In this document: positions 26,765 through 34,146 of the stretch, piece after piece | Layout: each line of letters begins with the position of its first letter | How positions within the stretch are numbered: the first letter of the stretch is position 1 | Virus record (IMG/VR): IMGVR_UViG_3300044846_005229 | Span: 62,001-126,000 of that record | DNA: 64,000 nt | Source of the DNA: a virus | Reading direction: 5' to 3' (one strand) | Notes under the pieces: generated by a model | Told to the model about the DNA's origin: nothing | Database searches by the model: none | Seen by the model: the letters and a program-made list of their open reading frames with translations, nothing else | Translations under genes and position numbers: made by a program

Positions 26765-27130
26765 CTATTGGTTGCCAGTATCGGAATGAACACTAGCGGC
26801 TGACCAACCGTTGTTTCTTTCTACATCTCTTAAAGACAATCTGGTGTATCTCGATAGGGACTCAGCGTAAGACTCTTGAGAAGTGAAAGGGAAGAAGTCT
26901 CCAACAGAGTTTGTAACGGATGACAGTACAGGGGATTGTTGCGTCAATCCTACAGACATAGCTGGCCCCGAAACACTACCTGGGTTAAGAATTGTCCCTA
27001 AAGGGGGATTTTTTACTACGGACCATGTGGGGTTATTCTCCAGAACCTCCCTATATGAGAGGGAGTTTGAGTATAGAGCAAAACCTAGCCTCCCCCAGGT
27101 TGAACCAGATTGAAAAACTAGGTTTGCCAT
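26765..27130 (-). CDS. LysM-like / gp53-like small baseplate protein
   Basis: 121 residues. SGSTWGRLGFALYSNSLSYREVLENNP resembles the LysM-like fold found in gp53/tail X proteins (start, A, Y, R, NP). These small baseplate or tube-end proteins sit near gp25 and sheath genes, as here. The C-terminal part (SRYTRLSLRDVERNNGW) is basic. Moderate confidence: the match is by motif only. Confidence 0.5.
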   Translation of the reverse strand: MANLVFQSGSTWGRLGFALYSNSLSYREVLENNPTWSVVKNPPLGTILNPGSVSGPAMSVGLTQQSPVLSSVTNSVGDFFPFTSQESYAESLSRYTRLSLRDVERNNGWSAASVHSDTGNQ

Positions 27131-27133
27131 CTA

Positions 27134-27583
27134 TCAGGTTCCTCTTTTTGCTTTTGCCATCAGGCGGGCACCAACTTCAGTACCACGAGTTAGGGGGAAG
27201 CCATTATCCCTAGAAACTTCCTTAACCTCATTATTAAGTTGACTGGAAGGTACAAATGGGTCTACTTCCGGGGAGTTTAACCTGTTGGAAAGTTTCTCTT
27301 GGATAGACGCCTCGATAGACTCCTTAGTAGGTTTATCCTTAATGGCGGTGCTCTCTGCTGTTTTAAGGTCGATGACAGAGGGTTCGTGTGATTCGTATGA
27401 TTCGGACCCTAAACCATGGGTTTCTGTGGGCTCTGGCGCCATGGCTACGGGGGGCTCAGGGGTTTCTGAATTGGGTGTAATTTCAGCAGCTGGATTTTCT
27501 TTCCAGGCTTCATTTACGTCGGGAGTAGTTGGGTTATCGCCAACAAATTTACCGAGGGGATCTTTAGCGCGTTGTCTTGTCAT
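27134..27583 (-). CDS. Disordered hypothetical protein of the neck/tail operon
   Basis: 149 residues, Pro/Glu/Ser/Thr-rich for the first 85 (NSETPEPPVAMAPEPTETHG), then a short helical domain (KESIEASIQEKLSNRL) and a basic C-terminus. It starts 2 nt after the virion morphogenesis gene. No family recognised. Possibly a head-tail connection or tail chaperone factor. Confidence 0.5.
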   Translation of the reverse strand: MTRQRAKDPLGKFVGDNPTTPDVNEAWKENPAAEITPNSETPEPPVAMAPEPTETHGLGSESYESHEPSVIDLKTAESTAIKDKPTKESIEASIQEKLSNRLNSPEVDPFVPSSQLNNEVKEVSRDNGFPLTRGTEVGARLMAKAKRGT

Positions 27584-27585
27584 GG

Positions 27586-27996
27586 TTATTTAAGAATGTG
27601 TTTCCAGGCAATGTCAGATAGTTTGTCAAGGGAGCTATCTGGTACTCCCATCCATGGGCGGGCGGGCATTTTTTCAGTCCCAAATTGGTTGAACACCCCC
27701 CACGGAGTCGTATCGACTAAGAATCTATTACCCCAAGGTTTAATAGTAGCCGAGTCTTGCATTTCGCCAGTCTGCCTCAAGATTGGGCCAGCTCCAAACC
27801 CACTGGAAATTCTTTTCTTTATAGTGTTGGGGCTTAATTTAATCCATGGTCTCCCTTCGGGGTCTACTTGAGACGGCCAGTTAACCTTATTATCATCTAG
27901 AAGGGCAGGGGCCCATTCCACTTTGGCCGGACCCCACCACCCTAATTTAAAGGGTTGCATAGAACCCGGTTCCTTTAGGGTGACTTTAATTTTCAT
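27586..27996 (-). CDS. Virion morphogenesis / tail completion protein (P2 gpS-like)
   Basis: 136 residues. The pattern WPSQVDPEGRPWIKLSPNTIKKR, ILRQTGEMQDSA and WGVFNQFGTEKMPARPWMG is characteristic of the P2 gpS / Mu gpG virion morphogenesis family (G.....R....LG.s......). This family completes the neck or tail end so heads and tails can join. It overlaps the chaperone extension by 4 nt. The call is strong for the family, weaker for the exact step. Confidence 0.78.
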   Translation of the reverse strand: MKIKVTLKEPGSMQPFKLGWWGPAKVEWAPALLDDNKVNWPSQVDPEGRPWIKLSPNTIKKRISSGFGAGPILRQTGEMQDSATIKPWGNRFLVDTTPWGVFNQFGTEKMPARPWMGVPDSSLDKLSDIAWKHILK

Positions 27997-28409
27997 TTCT
28001 TTTTCGTTAGGCTCTCTTGTTCTTCGGCATATTTTTTATTAACTTCAATCATGGCTCTAATTTTACTCATAGGTTGAGTTTCCAACCAATCGATAGATGA
28101 ATCCCACCGTTGTTTGCATAAATGGAACGCGACTTCAAGCCAATTTTCCACTGACAGGATATTCTCTTGGAAGATAGTCGTCACTGCCCAGTCAATTAAT
28201 ACTTTGAAAATTTTAGACGGGGTTTCATCGATGGCGTCGGTATTTAAGATCACCCTTAGAAGAAGCGGCAGGAAGCTCTTCTCACCATTTCTGAGGATTT
28301 GTGCCTTATAGAAGTCTTTGGGGGTTATCTCCCTAAGGTGAAATGGCCCCCACCCGTCTATAGTTACAAGATATGAAAAGTCATCTTGATCCTCAATTAA
28401 GATTTTGGG
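27993..28409 (-). CDS. Tail assembly chaperone, -1 frameshift extension
   Basis: This open frame has no proper start codon. It begins right after a TGA in its own frame and is entered from the upstream gene by -1 slippage at 28403-28409. It adds about 137 residues (IEDQDDFSYLVTIDGWGPFH onward) with helical segments and a basic end KKYAEEQESLTKKK. This is the gpG-GT / P2 E+E' arrangement, in which the extended product binds the tape measure. Its end overlaps the gpS-like gene (ATGA). Confidence 0.75.
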   Translation of the reverse strand, partial: PKILIEDQDDFSYLVTIDGWGPFHLREITPKDFYKAQILRNGEKSFLPLLLRVILNTDAIDETPSKIFKVLIDWAVTTIFQENILSVENWLEVAFHLCKQRWDSSIDWLETQPMSKIRAMIEVNKKYAEEQESLTKKK

Positions 28410-28714
28410 TCAACTACAACTTCCCCCATTGCCTTGCCGACTAACTCACTGATTTTTTTGATGTCTGAAAGACGGAGATCAGCAATTTCGTCAAAGGAAA
28501 TTTTATCCTCACCGATTGTTAATCGTTCGGCCAATAGAAAGCTTTGCTTGGCTTGTTTGAATTCACCAAGTTCTTCTTCTAGGTAAATTAAATCCCTGCC
28601 GGTCATTTCCCTAATTGTGAGGGTTCGGCCGTCAGACAAAGTTTCACTATAAGTCTCAAGCCCAGTGACTGGTGTAGCCTTTACTGTGGTGGTTTCGTTG
28701 GATACGGTTCGCAT
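28397..28714 (-). CDS. Tail assembly chaperone, zero-frame product
   Basis: 105 residues. LSDGRTLTIREMTGRDLIYLEEEL and the acidic helix FDEIADLRLSDIKKISELVGKAMGEVV are typical of the Mu gp41 / P2 E tail chaperone family. It coats the tape measure protein during tail assembly. The last codons carry the slippery site. The tape measure gene usually follows but is not found in this window, so it must lie elsewhere, probably beyond the left edge. Confidence 0.75.
   Translation of the reverse strand: MRTVSNETTTVKATPVTGLETYSETLSDGRTLTIREMTGRDLIYLEEELGEFKQAKQSFLLAERLTIGEDKISFDEIADLRLSDIKKISELVGKAMGEVVVDPKS
28403..28409 (-). promoter_or_regulatory. Programmed -1 ribosomal frameshift site C CCA AAA
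   Basis: Minus strand GAC CCA AAA TCT TAA: the heptamer C CCA AAA fits X XXY YYZ exactly, one codon before the zero-frame stop. Slipping gives CCC AAA ATC TTA ATT GAG and opens the extension frame. Position in the tail chaperone gene is the classical location. Confidence 0.8.
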
Positions 28715-28947
28715 TTGGTTTTTATTGAGGGATACTCAGTGAGTTTTACCCTACTTGCCACCAGATGCCTTTCCAATTCTGCATCACCTTTCCCAGCAGG
28801 AAGTTTGAGATATAGATGGTTAGCTGTCTGCCAGCTTTTTTCAGCCCCATCTAAATCCCCCATATCGACCCTATCGCCAACATCATCGATCCAACTACGG
28901 ATAACTTCTTTGCGAAACTGTGGGTCTAAGGGTAGCGGAAATGGCAT
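28681..28947 (-). CDS. Small helical hypothetical protein (88 aa)
   Basis: The ATG at 28947 (MPFPLPLDPQFRKE) is taken as start because upstream sequence belongs to the overlapping 29000-29197 gene. The product is helical and charged (SWIDDVGDRVDMGDLDGAEKSWQTANHLYL), similar to a helical-repeat pair. Its end overlaps the chaperone start by 34 nt. Function unknown; perhaps a tail assembly factor. Confidence 0.5.
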   Translation of the reverse strand: MPFPLPLDPQFRKEVIRSWIDDVGDRVDMGDLDGAEKSWQTANHLYLKLPAGKGDAELERHLVASRVKLTEYPSIKTKCEPYPTKPPQ

Positions 28948-28999
28948 GTTGCTGTTTGGGTTGGGACGTAGTAACTTCCACGGGCTTAGTGCCCAATAG

Positions 29000-29197
29000 T
29001 CAGAGGGCCTTAAGCATTTGGACAACTTGATCTTCGGAATAGTAAAGAGCATTGTAAGCGCAATCAACTGAAGAAGGGATAAATTTATCTTTTTTATCGA
29101 AGGGTTGTGGCATATAGAAAGTACCGAGGGATCCGGGATGCGCAATAACGGTGGCAGAAACAGCGCGATTCTTTTTCAGTTTTGGTTGTGTTGACAT
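29000..29197 (-). CDS. Small hypothetical protein (65 aa)
   Basis: 65 residues with a basic start (STQPKLKKNRAVSA) and an acidic end. It begins 42 nt after the DNA polymerase stop and is the first gene of the tail chaperone group. No family recognised. Confidence 0.5.
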   Translation of the reverse strand: MSTQPKLKKNRAVSATVIAHPGSLGTFYMPQPFDKKDKFIPSSVDCAYNALYYSEDQVVQMLKAL

Positions 29198-29238
29198 GGT
29201 GTTTTGGTAATTAGTTTGGATTAAACGTGAGTTGAAGG

Positions 29239-32184
29239 TTAAATGAGACCCTTCCGGATTGAATCATACCGGAAAGTCAACTTATTGACAGCACCCAATT
29301 CAAATAGTTGGGTCATTGAGTATTCAACCCCGGGTGGTTCATCACCCCCGGACTGATTGGATGGAGTTACCGTATTCTCTTTTGGGGACTTCCGGAGCCT
29401 GTCATCAATAGCAACCGAGGAGAAGAACGCTCGGCTCAATGGTAATTCGGGTATTTCCATCGCATAGTGGAATAAACACCAAGTGAAAAGGTGGGCAATC
29501 TGGAATAACACGGCAAACTGCTCTGCGTATTTTTCCGGTGTCATGAAATGCAGTTCATCATGGATGCTAATTATGAATCGGTAGGGGATCTTAAACTCTT
29601 CAGCCAGCCATGCCACGGCAGTTAGGGTGATAGACAAGATTTCAGACCCAGACGCTTGAATTGCCCAATTTGTCCTACCTGTTTTAAAATCATTGCCGAC
29701 TGCAGAGGGCATCATGGCCGTTGATATTTTTGTACCCAGACAAGGTAACCGGGGTGTACCCGGCCCCATGGAAATTCTTTCCATCATATTGAATGCGCCT
29801 GAGTCTGACCCACCTTCGTATTTACCGAACCTTAAGACCCCCTTCTTAGACGCAATAGCTTTAAGAGCAAAAGTCTTGACTGCATCCTCATCTTTATTGG
29901 GGAAGGTCATCCTGATGGGGTTACTAAGGGCTCTGACGCTCCCGCCGTACAAAGTAGCAAATCCTACAATCTTGGCCAGGTCCCTCGTTATTTTGAGCAT
30001 AGTGTCCTTTTCCTTATCAATTGGGGACACCCAGTAGCCATCACGGGGATGGCAATCATCGCTGTCTTCAGGTTTTTGCTCATATTTATAGCAGATCCCC
30101 AGGGTCTTATCCCAAATTAGACCTTCATACAGCTCGGGAAAGATGGCTCGGGCCAATGCAGTGTGAGGATCAGTGCCATTCTCTTTAGAACCCGAAAGCA
30201 CATTGTATCCCATGGGCGAACACCCAATGAAACCACCCTCCCATTTATCACTATAGATAGACGCAATCTGCATCTCTTGGCCGTCATAGTCCGCACTAAT
30301 GATTTTCCACCCCTCAGGGGCCTGAACACGGGTCTTAAGCTCGGTTCCGATGCGCCAGCTCTTGGTAGAGCACATGGTGGCCATAAGGCTCTCTACGACC
30401 CTCCGGGTGACGGTTCCGTGGCAGATGATCTCTGGAAGGGTAACGAGGTTAGGTTTCCCTAAGGGGTTGGTGGCCCCCATGACAATACGGCTTTTAACCC
30501 GGCTGCGAACTGATGTCCAAAAACTAATGGCATTGGCGATTTCTAGCGCCCTTTTTGCCTCCGGTAAGTCACTACTTAGTCTTCCAACTTCCATGTGAGT
30601 AACGAACTCTTTTGAGAATAGTCCGCCTACGTTTTCCCCAGGTTTCTTAGGGTGTGGGATTCTATCCAGGGTGCCTTCCCCCGTAGTAAAACACCAACCT
30701 TGTCCATCTTCCCAAACGATAGGGGTGCCTTCCCATTTTAGTTTCAGTAGGAAATGCGATAGTTTGCTTTTAACGCCAATCTCCTTATCAGGGTCCTTCT
30801 TATAGGGCCTCATCCAAGTGGGGATCCATGCGTAGACACCCTTAATAGACTTCACTTCCCAATCTAATTGGCGAATCCATGGGTCTTTTGATACCCATTT
30901 GCTTGCCTCTTTGACCCCGATTTCCTTTGTTTCGTGGCTGTCTACTATTTCCTTCCATGAATTGAAAGTATCCCATAGCAAAGTCTTACAAAGACCGGTC
31001 ATTTCCTGGTTATGGCTGTTATAGACTTCCTCAGCCCCTTGCACCCATTCAAACCAGTTGTCCACTAACGGCACCACAGACCCATTCAGATGGTAATGCC
31101 CGCAAAGCCCCACCATTGATGGTGTGCTATCAAGGTATTTTGGCCATAGAGCCTGGAATAATTCCGAAGTATAATAAGCGTCCTTAATGGCATAATCGAC
31201 TGTTTCAGCTAGTACCTTATTGATTTCGGAAAGCGTATCAGCGGTAACAAAAATGTTCCTAATTTCCTTGTCGGAATCTGATAATGGCTTTACATCGCCA
31301 TCGTCAAAGAAAAATTCCTTTGCCCGTTGAACATGAAAGTTGTATGTTTTAACTAGGGAGTTTGTGCTCCCCCTGTCAAGCCATTCTGGGGAGTACTTGA
31401 GTTTCCGCTTCTCCTCATCATCAAGCAGATCAAAGTCCTTTTCAGCCAGGGCATAAAGCCACCTTTGGCCTGATGCTAATCCTGATACGCCAACGTGGGC
31501 TGATAGGGTGTCAAAGTAGAAATTTTCCGGTTTGGTAAAATCTAGTGAATAACCCTCTTGGGCCCTCACACGGTCATAGGATATATTATGGCCAATAACA
31601 AGCCTATCAGTTCCAATTGGAATAAGTTTAAATTGATCCCAATCATTTTGGGGAATATCAAGGTTAACAAGCTCGGCGGCTAACCAAATATAGGCGGCCC
31701 TATCACTTAGAGCAGTTCCAATAATAGGAAAGGCCCCACCTTTAACGAAAGTTTCCGTGTCAAATGTAAATACTTTTTCTTCGGGGTAGGGTACTTCCCT
31801 AGTTTGCCACTGTTTGTCAGGGCCATCGCCGATAAGCTCATACCGCGTCCACCCCGATTGGAATACTAAATCGGTGATTGACGGAATCTTTGGTAGGGTG
31901 CATTTGGCAAATTTATTGCCTAGTTCCTTGTAGCGTCCAACTTGATTTTCTGCAATCTTTTCAAAGTGGTCGCGGATATTGTTGGCCTTTAGGCTAGGCA
32001 GGGGGACTGGCCCATCATAGATGCTTTCGGGATAATCAACTGGGGTCTCAATCCCAAATTTCCTCAAAAGGGAAACGGCCTGATCCTTTTGCTTGCTATT
32101 CATTTCGGGCCTGTAATCAGATCCAAAAATCTTTAGGTGCAAGTCATCGGACAAGACCGGGTAGCCAAGGGCAGTAGTTTTCAT
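29239..32184 (-). CDS. Family A DNA polymerase resembling mitochondrial polymerase gamma
   Basis: 981 residues. Exonuclease motifs: I TFDTETFVKGGAFPIIG (about 140), II VIGHNISYDRVRAQEGY (about 200) with LSAHVGVSGLASGQRW after it, III DYAIKDAYYTSELFQALWP (about 345). Polymerase motifs: A SADYDGQEMQIAS (about 635) preceded by RVQAPEGW and followed by GCSPMGYN, B RDLAKIVGFATLYGGS (about 755), C SIHDELHF (about 885). These are all of the POLG type rather than PolI or T7. Catalytic Asp residues in A and C are present. It should replicate the phage genome with proofreading. It stands alone between small genes. Confidence 0.92.
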   Translation of the reverse strand: MKTTALGYPVLSDDLHLKIFGSDYRPEMNSKQKDQAVSLLRKFGIETPVDYPESIYDGPVPLPSLKANNIRDHFEKIAENQVGRYKELGNKFAKCTLPKIPSITDLVFQSGWTRYELIGDGPDKQWQTREVPYPEEKVFTFDTETFVKGGAFPIIGTALSDRAAYIWLAAELVNLDIPQNDWDQFKLIPIGTDRLVIGHNISYDRVRAQEGYSLDFTKPENFYFDTLSAHVGVSGLASGQRWLYALAEKDFDLLDDEEKRKLKYSPEWLDRGSTNSLVKTYNFHVQRAKEFFFDDGDVKPLSDSDKEIRNIFVTADTLSEINKVLAETVDYAIKDAYYTSELFQALWPKYLDSTPSMVGLCGHYHLNGSVVPLVDNWFEWVQGAEEVYNSHNQEMTGLCKTLLWDTFNSWKEIVDSHETKEIGVKEASKWVSKDPWIRQLDWEVKSIKGVYAWIPTWMRPYKKDPDKEIGVKSKLSHFLLKLKWEGTPIVWEDGQGWCFTTGEGTLDRIPHPKKPGENVGGLFSKEFVTHMEVGRLSSDLPEAKRALEIANAISFWTSVRSRVKSRIVMGATNPLGKPNLVTLPEIICHGTVTRRVVESLMATMCSTKSWRIGTELKTRVQAPEGWKIISADYDGQEMQIASIYSDKWEGGFIGCSPMGYNVLSGSKENGTDPHTALARAIFPELYEGLIWDKTLGICYKYEQKPEDSDDCHPRDGYWVSPIDKEKDTMLKITRDLAKIVGFATLYGGSVRALSNPIRMTFPNKDEDAVKTFALKAIASKKGVLRFGKYEGGSDSGAFNMMERISMGPGTPRLPCLGTKISTAMMPSAVGNDFKTGRTNWAIQASGSEILSITLTAVAWLAEEFKIPYRFIISIHDELHFMTPEKYAEQFAVLFQIAHLFTWCLFHYAMEIPELPLSRAFFSSVAIDDRLRKSPKENTVTPSNQSGGDEPPGVEYSMTQLFELGAVNKLTFRYDSIRKGLI

Positions 32185-32252
32185 CGGCGTTAGGTTGATA
32201 TGACTGTGGGTTATTTGACTGTGGGCTATGCGGCTATTTGACTATTCAGCCA

Positions 32253-32555
32253 TTAGGACACTGAGTCCAAAGGTGGTGGCACTAGGCTGTCGGCAACTGG
32301 GGAAAGGATTGCGCTGAAACCATCGCCAAATATACGTTTTGAAGGCTGCGCCCATCGTGGTTGGTTTTCTGACCAGCTATGGACATAGTAGCTGAATGTG
32401 ACGGGTCTACCGAGAGTGTCGCTCGGGGCATTGCCTGATGTGCCCAAGAAGTAACCGGAGTAAAGGTTGCTCCACCCCATGTAAGGCTTGGCTATGATGT
32501 TGCCGTATTCACTTACTGACTCCTCCCCAATAATGTCAGCTACGGCTTTCGCCAT
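32253..32555 (-). CDS. Hypothetical protein (100 aa)
   Basis: The ATG at 32555 (MAKAVADIIGEES) is preferred; an upstream ATG overlaps the 32558-33484 gene. It is aromatic-rich (YMGWSNLYSGYFLG). No domain recognised. It lies between the polymerase and a coiled-coil protein. Confidence 0.5.
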   Translation of the reverse strand: MAKAVADIIGEESVSEYGNIIAKPYMGWSNLYSGYFLGTSGNAPSDTLGRPVTFSYYVHSWSENQPRWAQPSKRIFGDGFSAILSPVADSLVPPPLDSVS

Positions 32556-32557
32556 TA

Positions 32558-33484
32558 CTACTGTAAGTGGTACCATTCTTCCTCTCTTTCAATTTCTTCA
32601 ATTTTACCCCTTACCCAAGTTGATTCCGTATCATCATCTAGGTCACCATCTAGTTGGAAATTAATTGATTGATTTAGTTTTTGAAAACTTACTTCAAAAT
32701 CCTGAAGACCTGAACTTATGTAAACATCTTTTCTATTTCTCTTGTAGATGTCAAATACGTCATCAATTTTTGAAAATTCATGGGGGCGGCATTCCGGGTG
32801 CTGCTGCCACTTTCTCATTTCGAAGAATGAAAATGGCTCATCGATTTCCCATGATTTATCTTTACCTTCGAAAAGTCTAATAAGGGCGTCCCTCTTCCAC
32901 CAATTGCTTACTCTGTCAATATAATACTCCCATGCAGTTTCGTCAGTCAAGTAAGTATCACAATCTTTACGGATTGACTCAAGTTCTTTTTTACCGTCGT
33001 TTATGACATCCATGGTAGCTTCAGGGAGCACACCAAATAGGTACTCAGGGCGGCACTCATTGATGCGTTCATACACACTGGGAAACAAAACCGAGTAGCA
33101 CATTAGCTTATAGTCGTCAGAATCTCCACAAATTAAATCTAAGATAGTTTCAAAGATTGATATTGACGTTGCGATTTGCTTTTCCAGGTCTGGCTCGTGC
33201 TCTTCTTCCCGGTCTGGCAGTCCTCTTTCACTTCTAAGATCACGAATTTCACTCATCAACCCCTCAATATCAAGCTTTAGCTTCTTGTTTTCCCTACCCA
33301 TTTCTCTTTCTAGCCGTGCCTTGTAAGCCTCCACTTCGTAGAATAGGTTTGTAACTTTTTCTTTTAGATAATCAAGAGATAATGCCGTCTTATTATCTAG
33401 TTGGGTGCGAGCATTAAAGTCTTTTTCAACACTGCGGATACTGGAGAGAACGCTGGTTTTTAATTTGAGAATCGAATCGTTCAC
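32558..33484 (-). CDS. Coiled-coil hypothetical protein (308 aa)
   Basis: 308 residues. The first 100 form a coiled coil (KEKVTNLFYEVEAYKARLERE, KLKLDIEGLMSEIRDLRSE); the rest is mixed with Trp-rich helices (WEYYIDRVSNWWKRDALIR). No catalytic motif. The stop/start gap to the next upstream gene is 1 nt, so the two are probably co-expressed. Function unknown. Confidence 0.55.
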   Translation of the reverse strand: MNDSILKLKTSVLSSIRSVEKDFNARTQLDNKTALSLDYLKEKVTNLFYEVEAYKARLEREMGRENKKLKLDIEGLMSEIRDLRSERGLPDREEEHEPDLEKQIATSISIFETILDLICGDSDDYKLMCYSVLFPSVYERINECRPEYLFGVLPEATMDVINDGKKELESIRKDCDTYLTDETAWEYYIDRVSNWWKRDALIRLFEGKDKSWEIDEPFSFFEMRKWQQHPECRPHEFSKIDDVFDIYKRNRKDVYISSGLQDFEVSFQKLNQSINFQLDGDLDDDTESTWVRGKIEEIEREEEWYHLQ

Positions 33485-33485
33485 G

Positions 33486-34055
33486 TTAAATTGGTTTGAT
33501 GGTTGCTTTTAGTTTGTTTTCTGGTTCTCCGGGTTCAGTTGTATCTGATGGCCGGATTATGAAGCTGAATTTCTTTTCAGGGTCTGATAGCAGATGAAAA
33601 TCACCCATAAAATGTTTGCCTTCAGAAGATAACAAAAATGAATTACCCGGTGTCGGCGGAGAACACAAGGCAATGTCACCTTCTAAATCGGGGTCAGCCT
33701 CTTCGATGGCTATTACTAATTCCCTGTAAATGGCGGAGGTCTTGGCTAGATCCTCATCAGTGGTTATTTCAGCCCTGACTTCATCCTGTACGGCCTCTAA
33801 GCGAGATTCTAGGCCAGTGTCAAGCTGGATGGTGAAGATAGCTCCGTCATTTTCCGACTCAAACATGACTTCTTCAGGTTCAAATTCACAGTCTTCGGGC
33901 TCTTGATCTGTGAAATCAAACTCCAGAAGCGAGTAGAAAGCTTCTTTAAGTGTGTCACCGTCTGGGCCACCTAGGTAGTTGGCTATGGCATAGAAGATTT
34001 TGGGGTTTGCTAACAATCTGGAGACAGGGTATACAATTGACATAGTTCGGTCCAT
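33486..34055 (-). CDS. Acidic hypothetical protein (189 aa)
   Basis: 189 residues, strongly acidic (TDQEPEDCEFEPEEVMFESE), ending with a basic tail KLKATIKPI. The first ATG lies only 8 nt below a -10 box; an internal ATG (MSIVYP) is an alternative start. It heads a three-gene set before the polymerase. An acidic DNA-mimic role is possible but not supported by more than composition. Confidence 0.5.
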   Translation of the reverse strand: MDRTMSIVYPVSRLLANPKIFYAIANYLGGPDGDTLKEAFYSLLEFDFTDQEPEDCEFEPEEVMFESENDGAIFTIQLDTGLESRLEAVQDEVRAEITTDEDLAKTSAIYRELVIAIEEADPDLEGDIALCSPPTPGNSFLLSSEGKHFMGDFHLLSDPEKKFSFIIRPSDTTEPGEPENKLKATIKPI

Positions 34056-34063
34056 CTACTCTT

Positions 34064-34091
34064 AGTATAGCAGGGAGGCCCCGTAAGTAAA
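34064..34091 (-). promoter_or_regulatory. Sigma70-like promoter upstream of the 33486-34055 gene
   Basis: Minus strand TTTACT, 16 nt, TATACT. The -10 ends 8 nt before the first ATG, which leaves almost no untranslated leader. Confidence 0.6.
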
Positions 34092-34146
34092 CCCCCCTTG
34101 TGTTTTACCCTGATTTTTAGGGGGAAAGTGTTGCATTTAGATTTTT

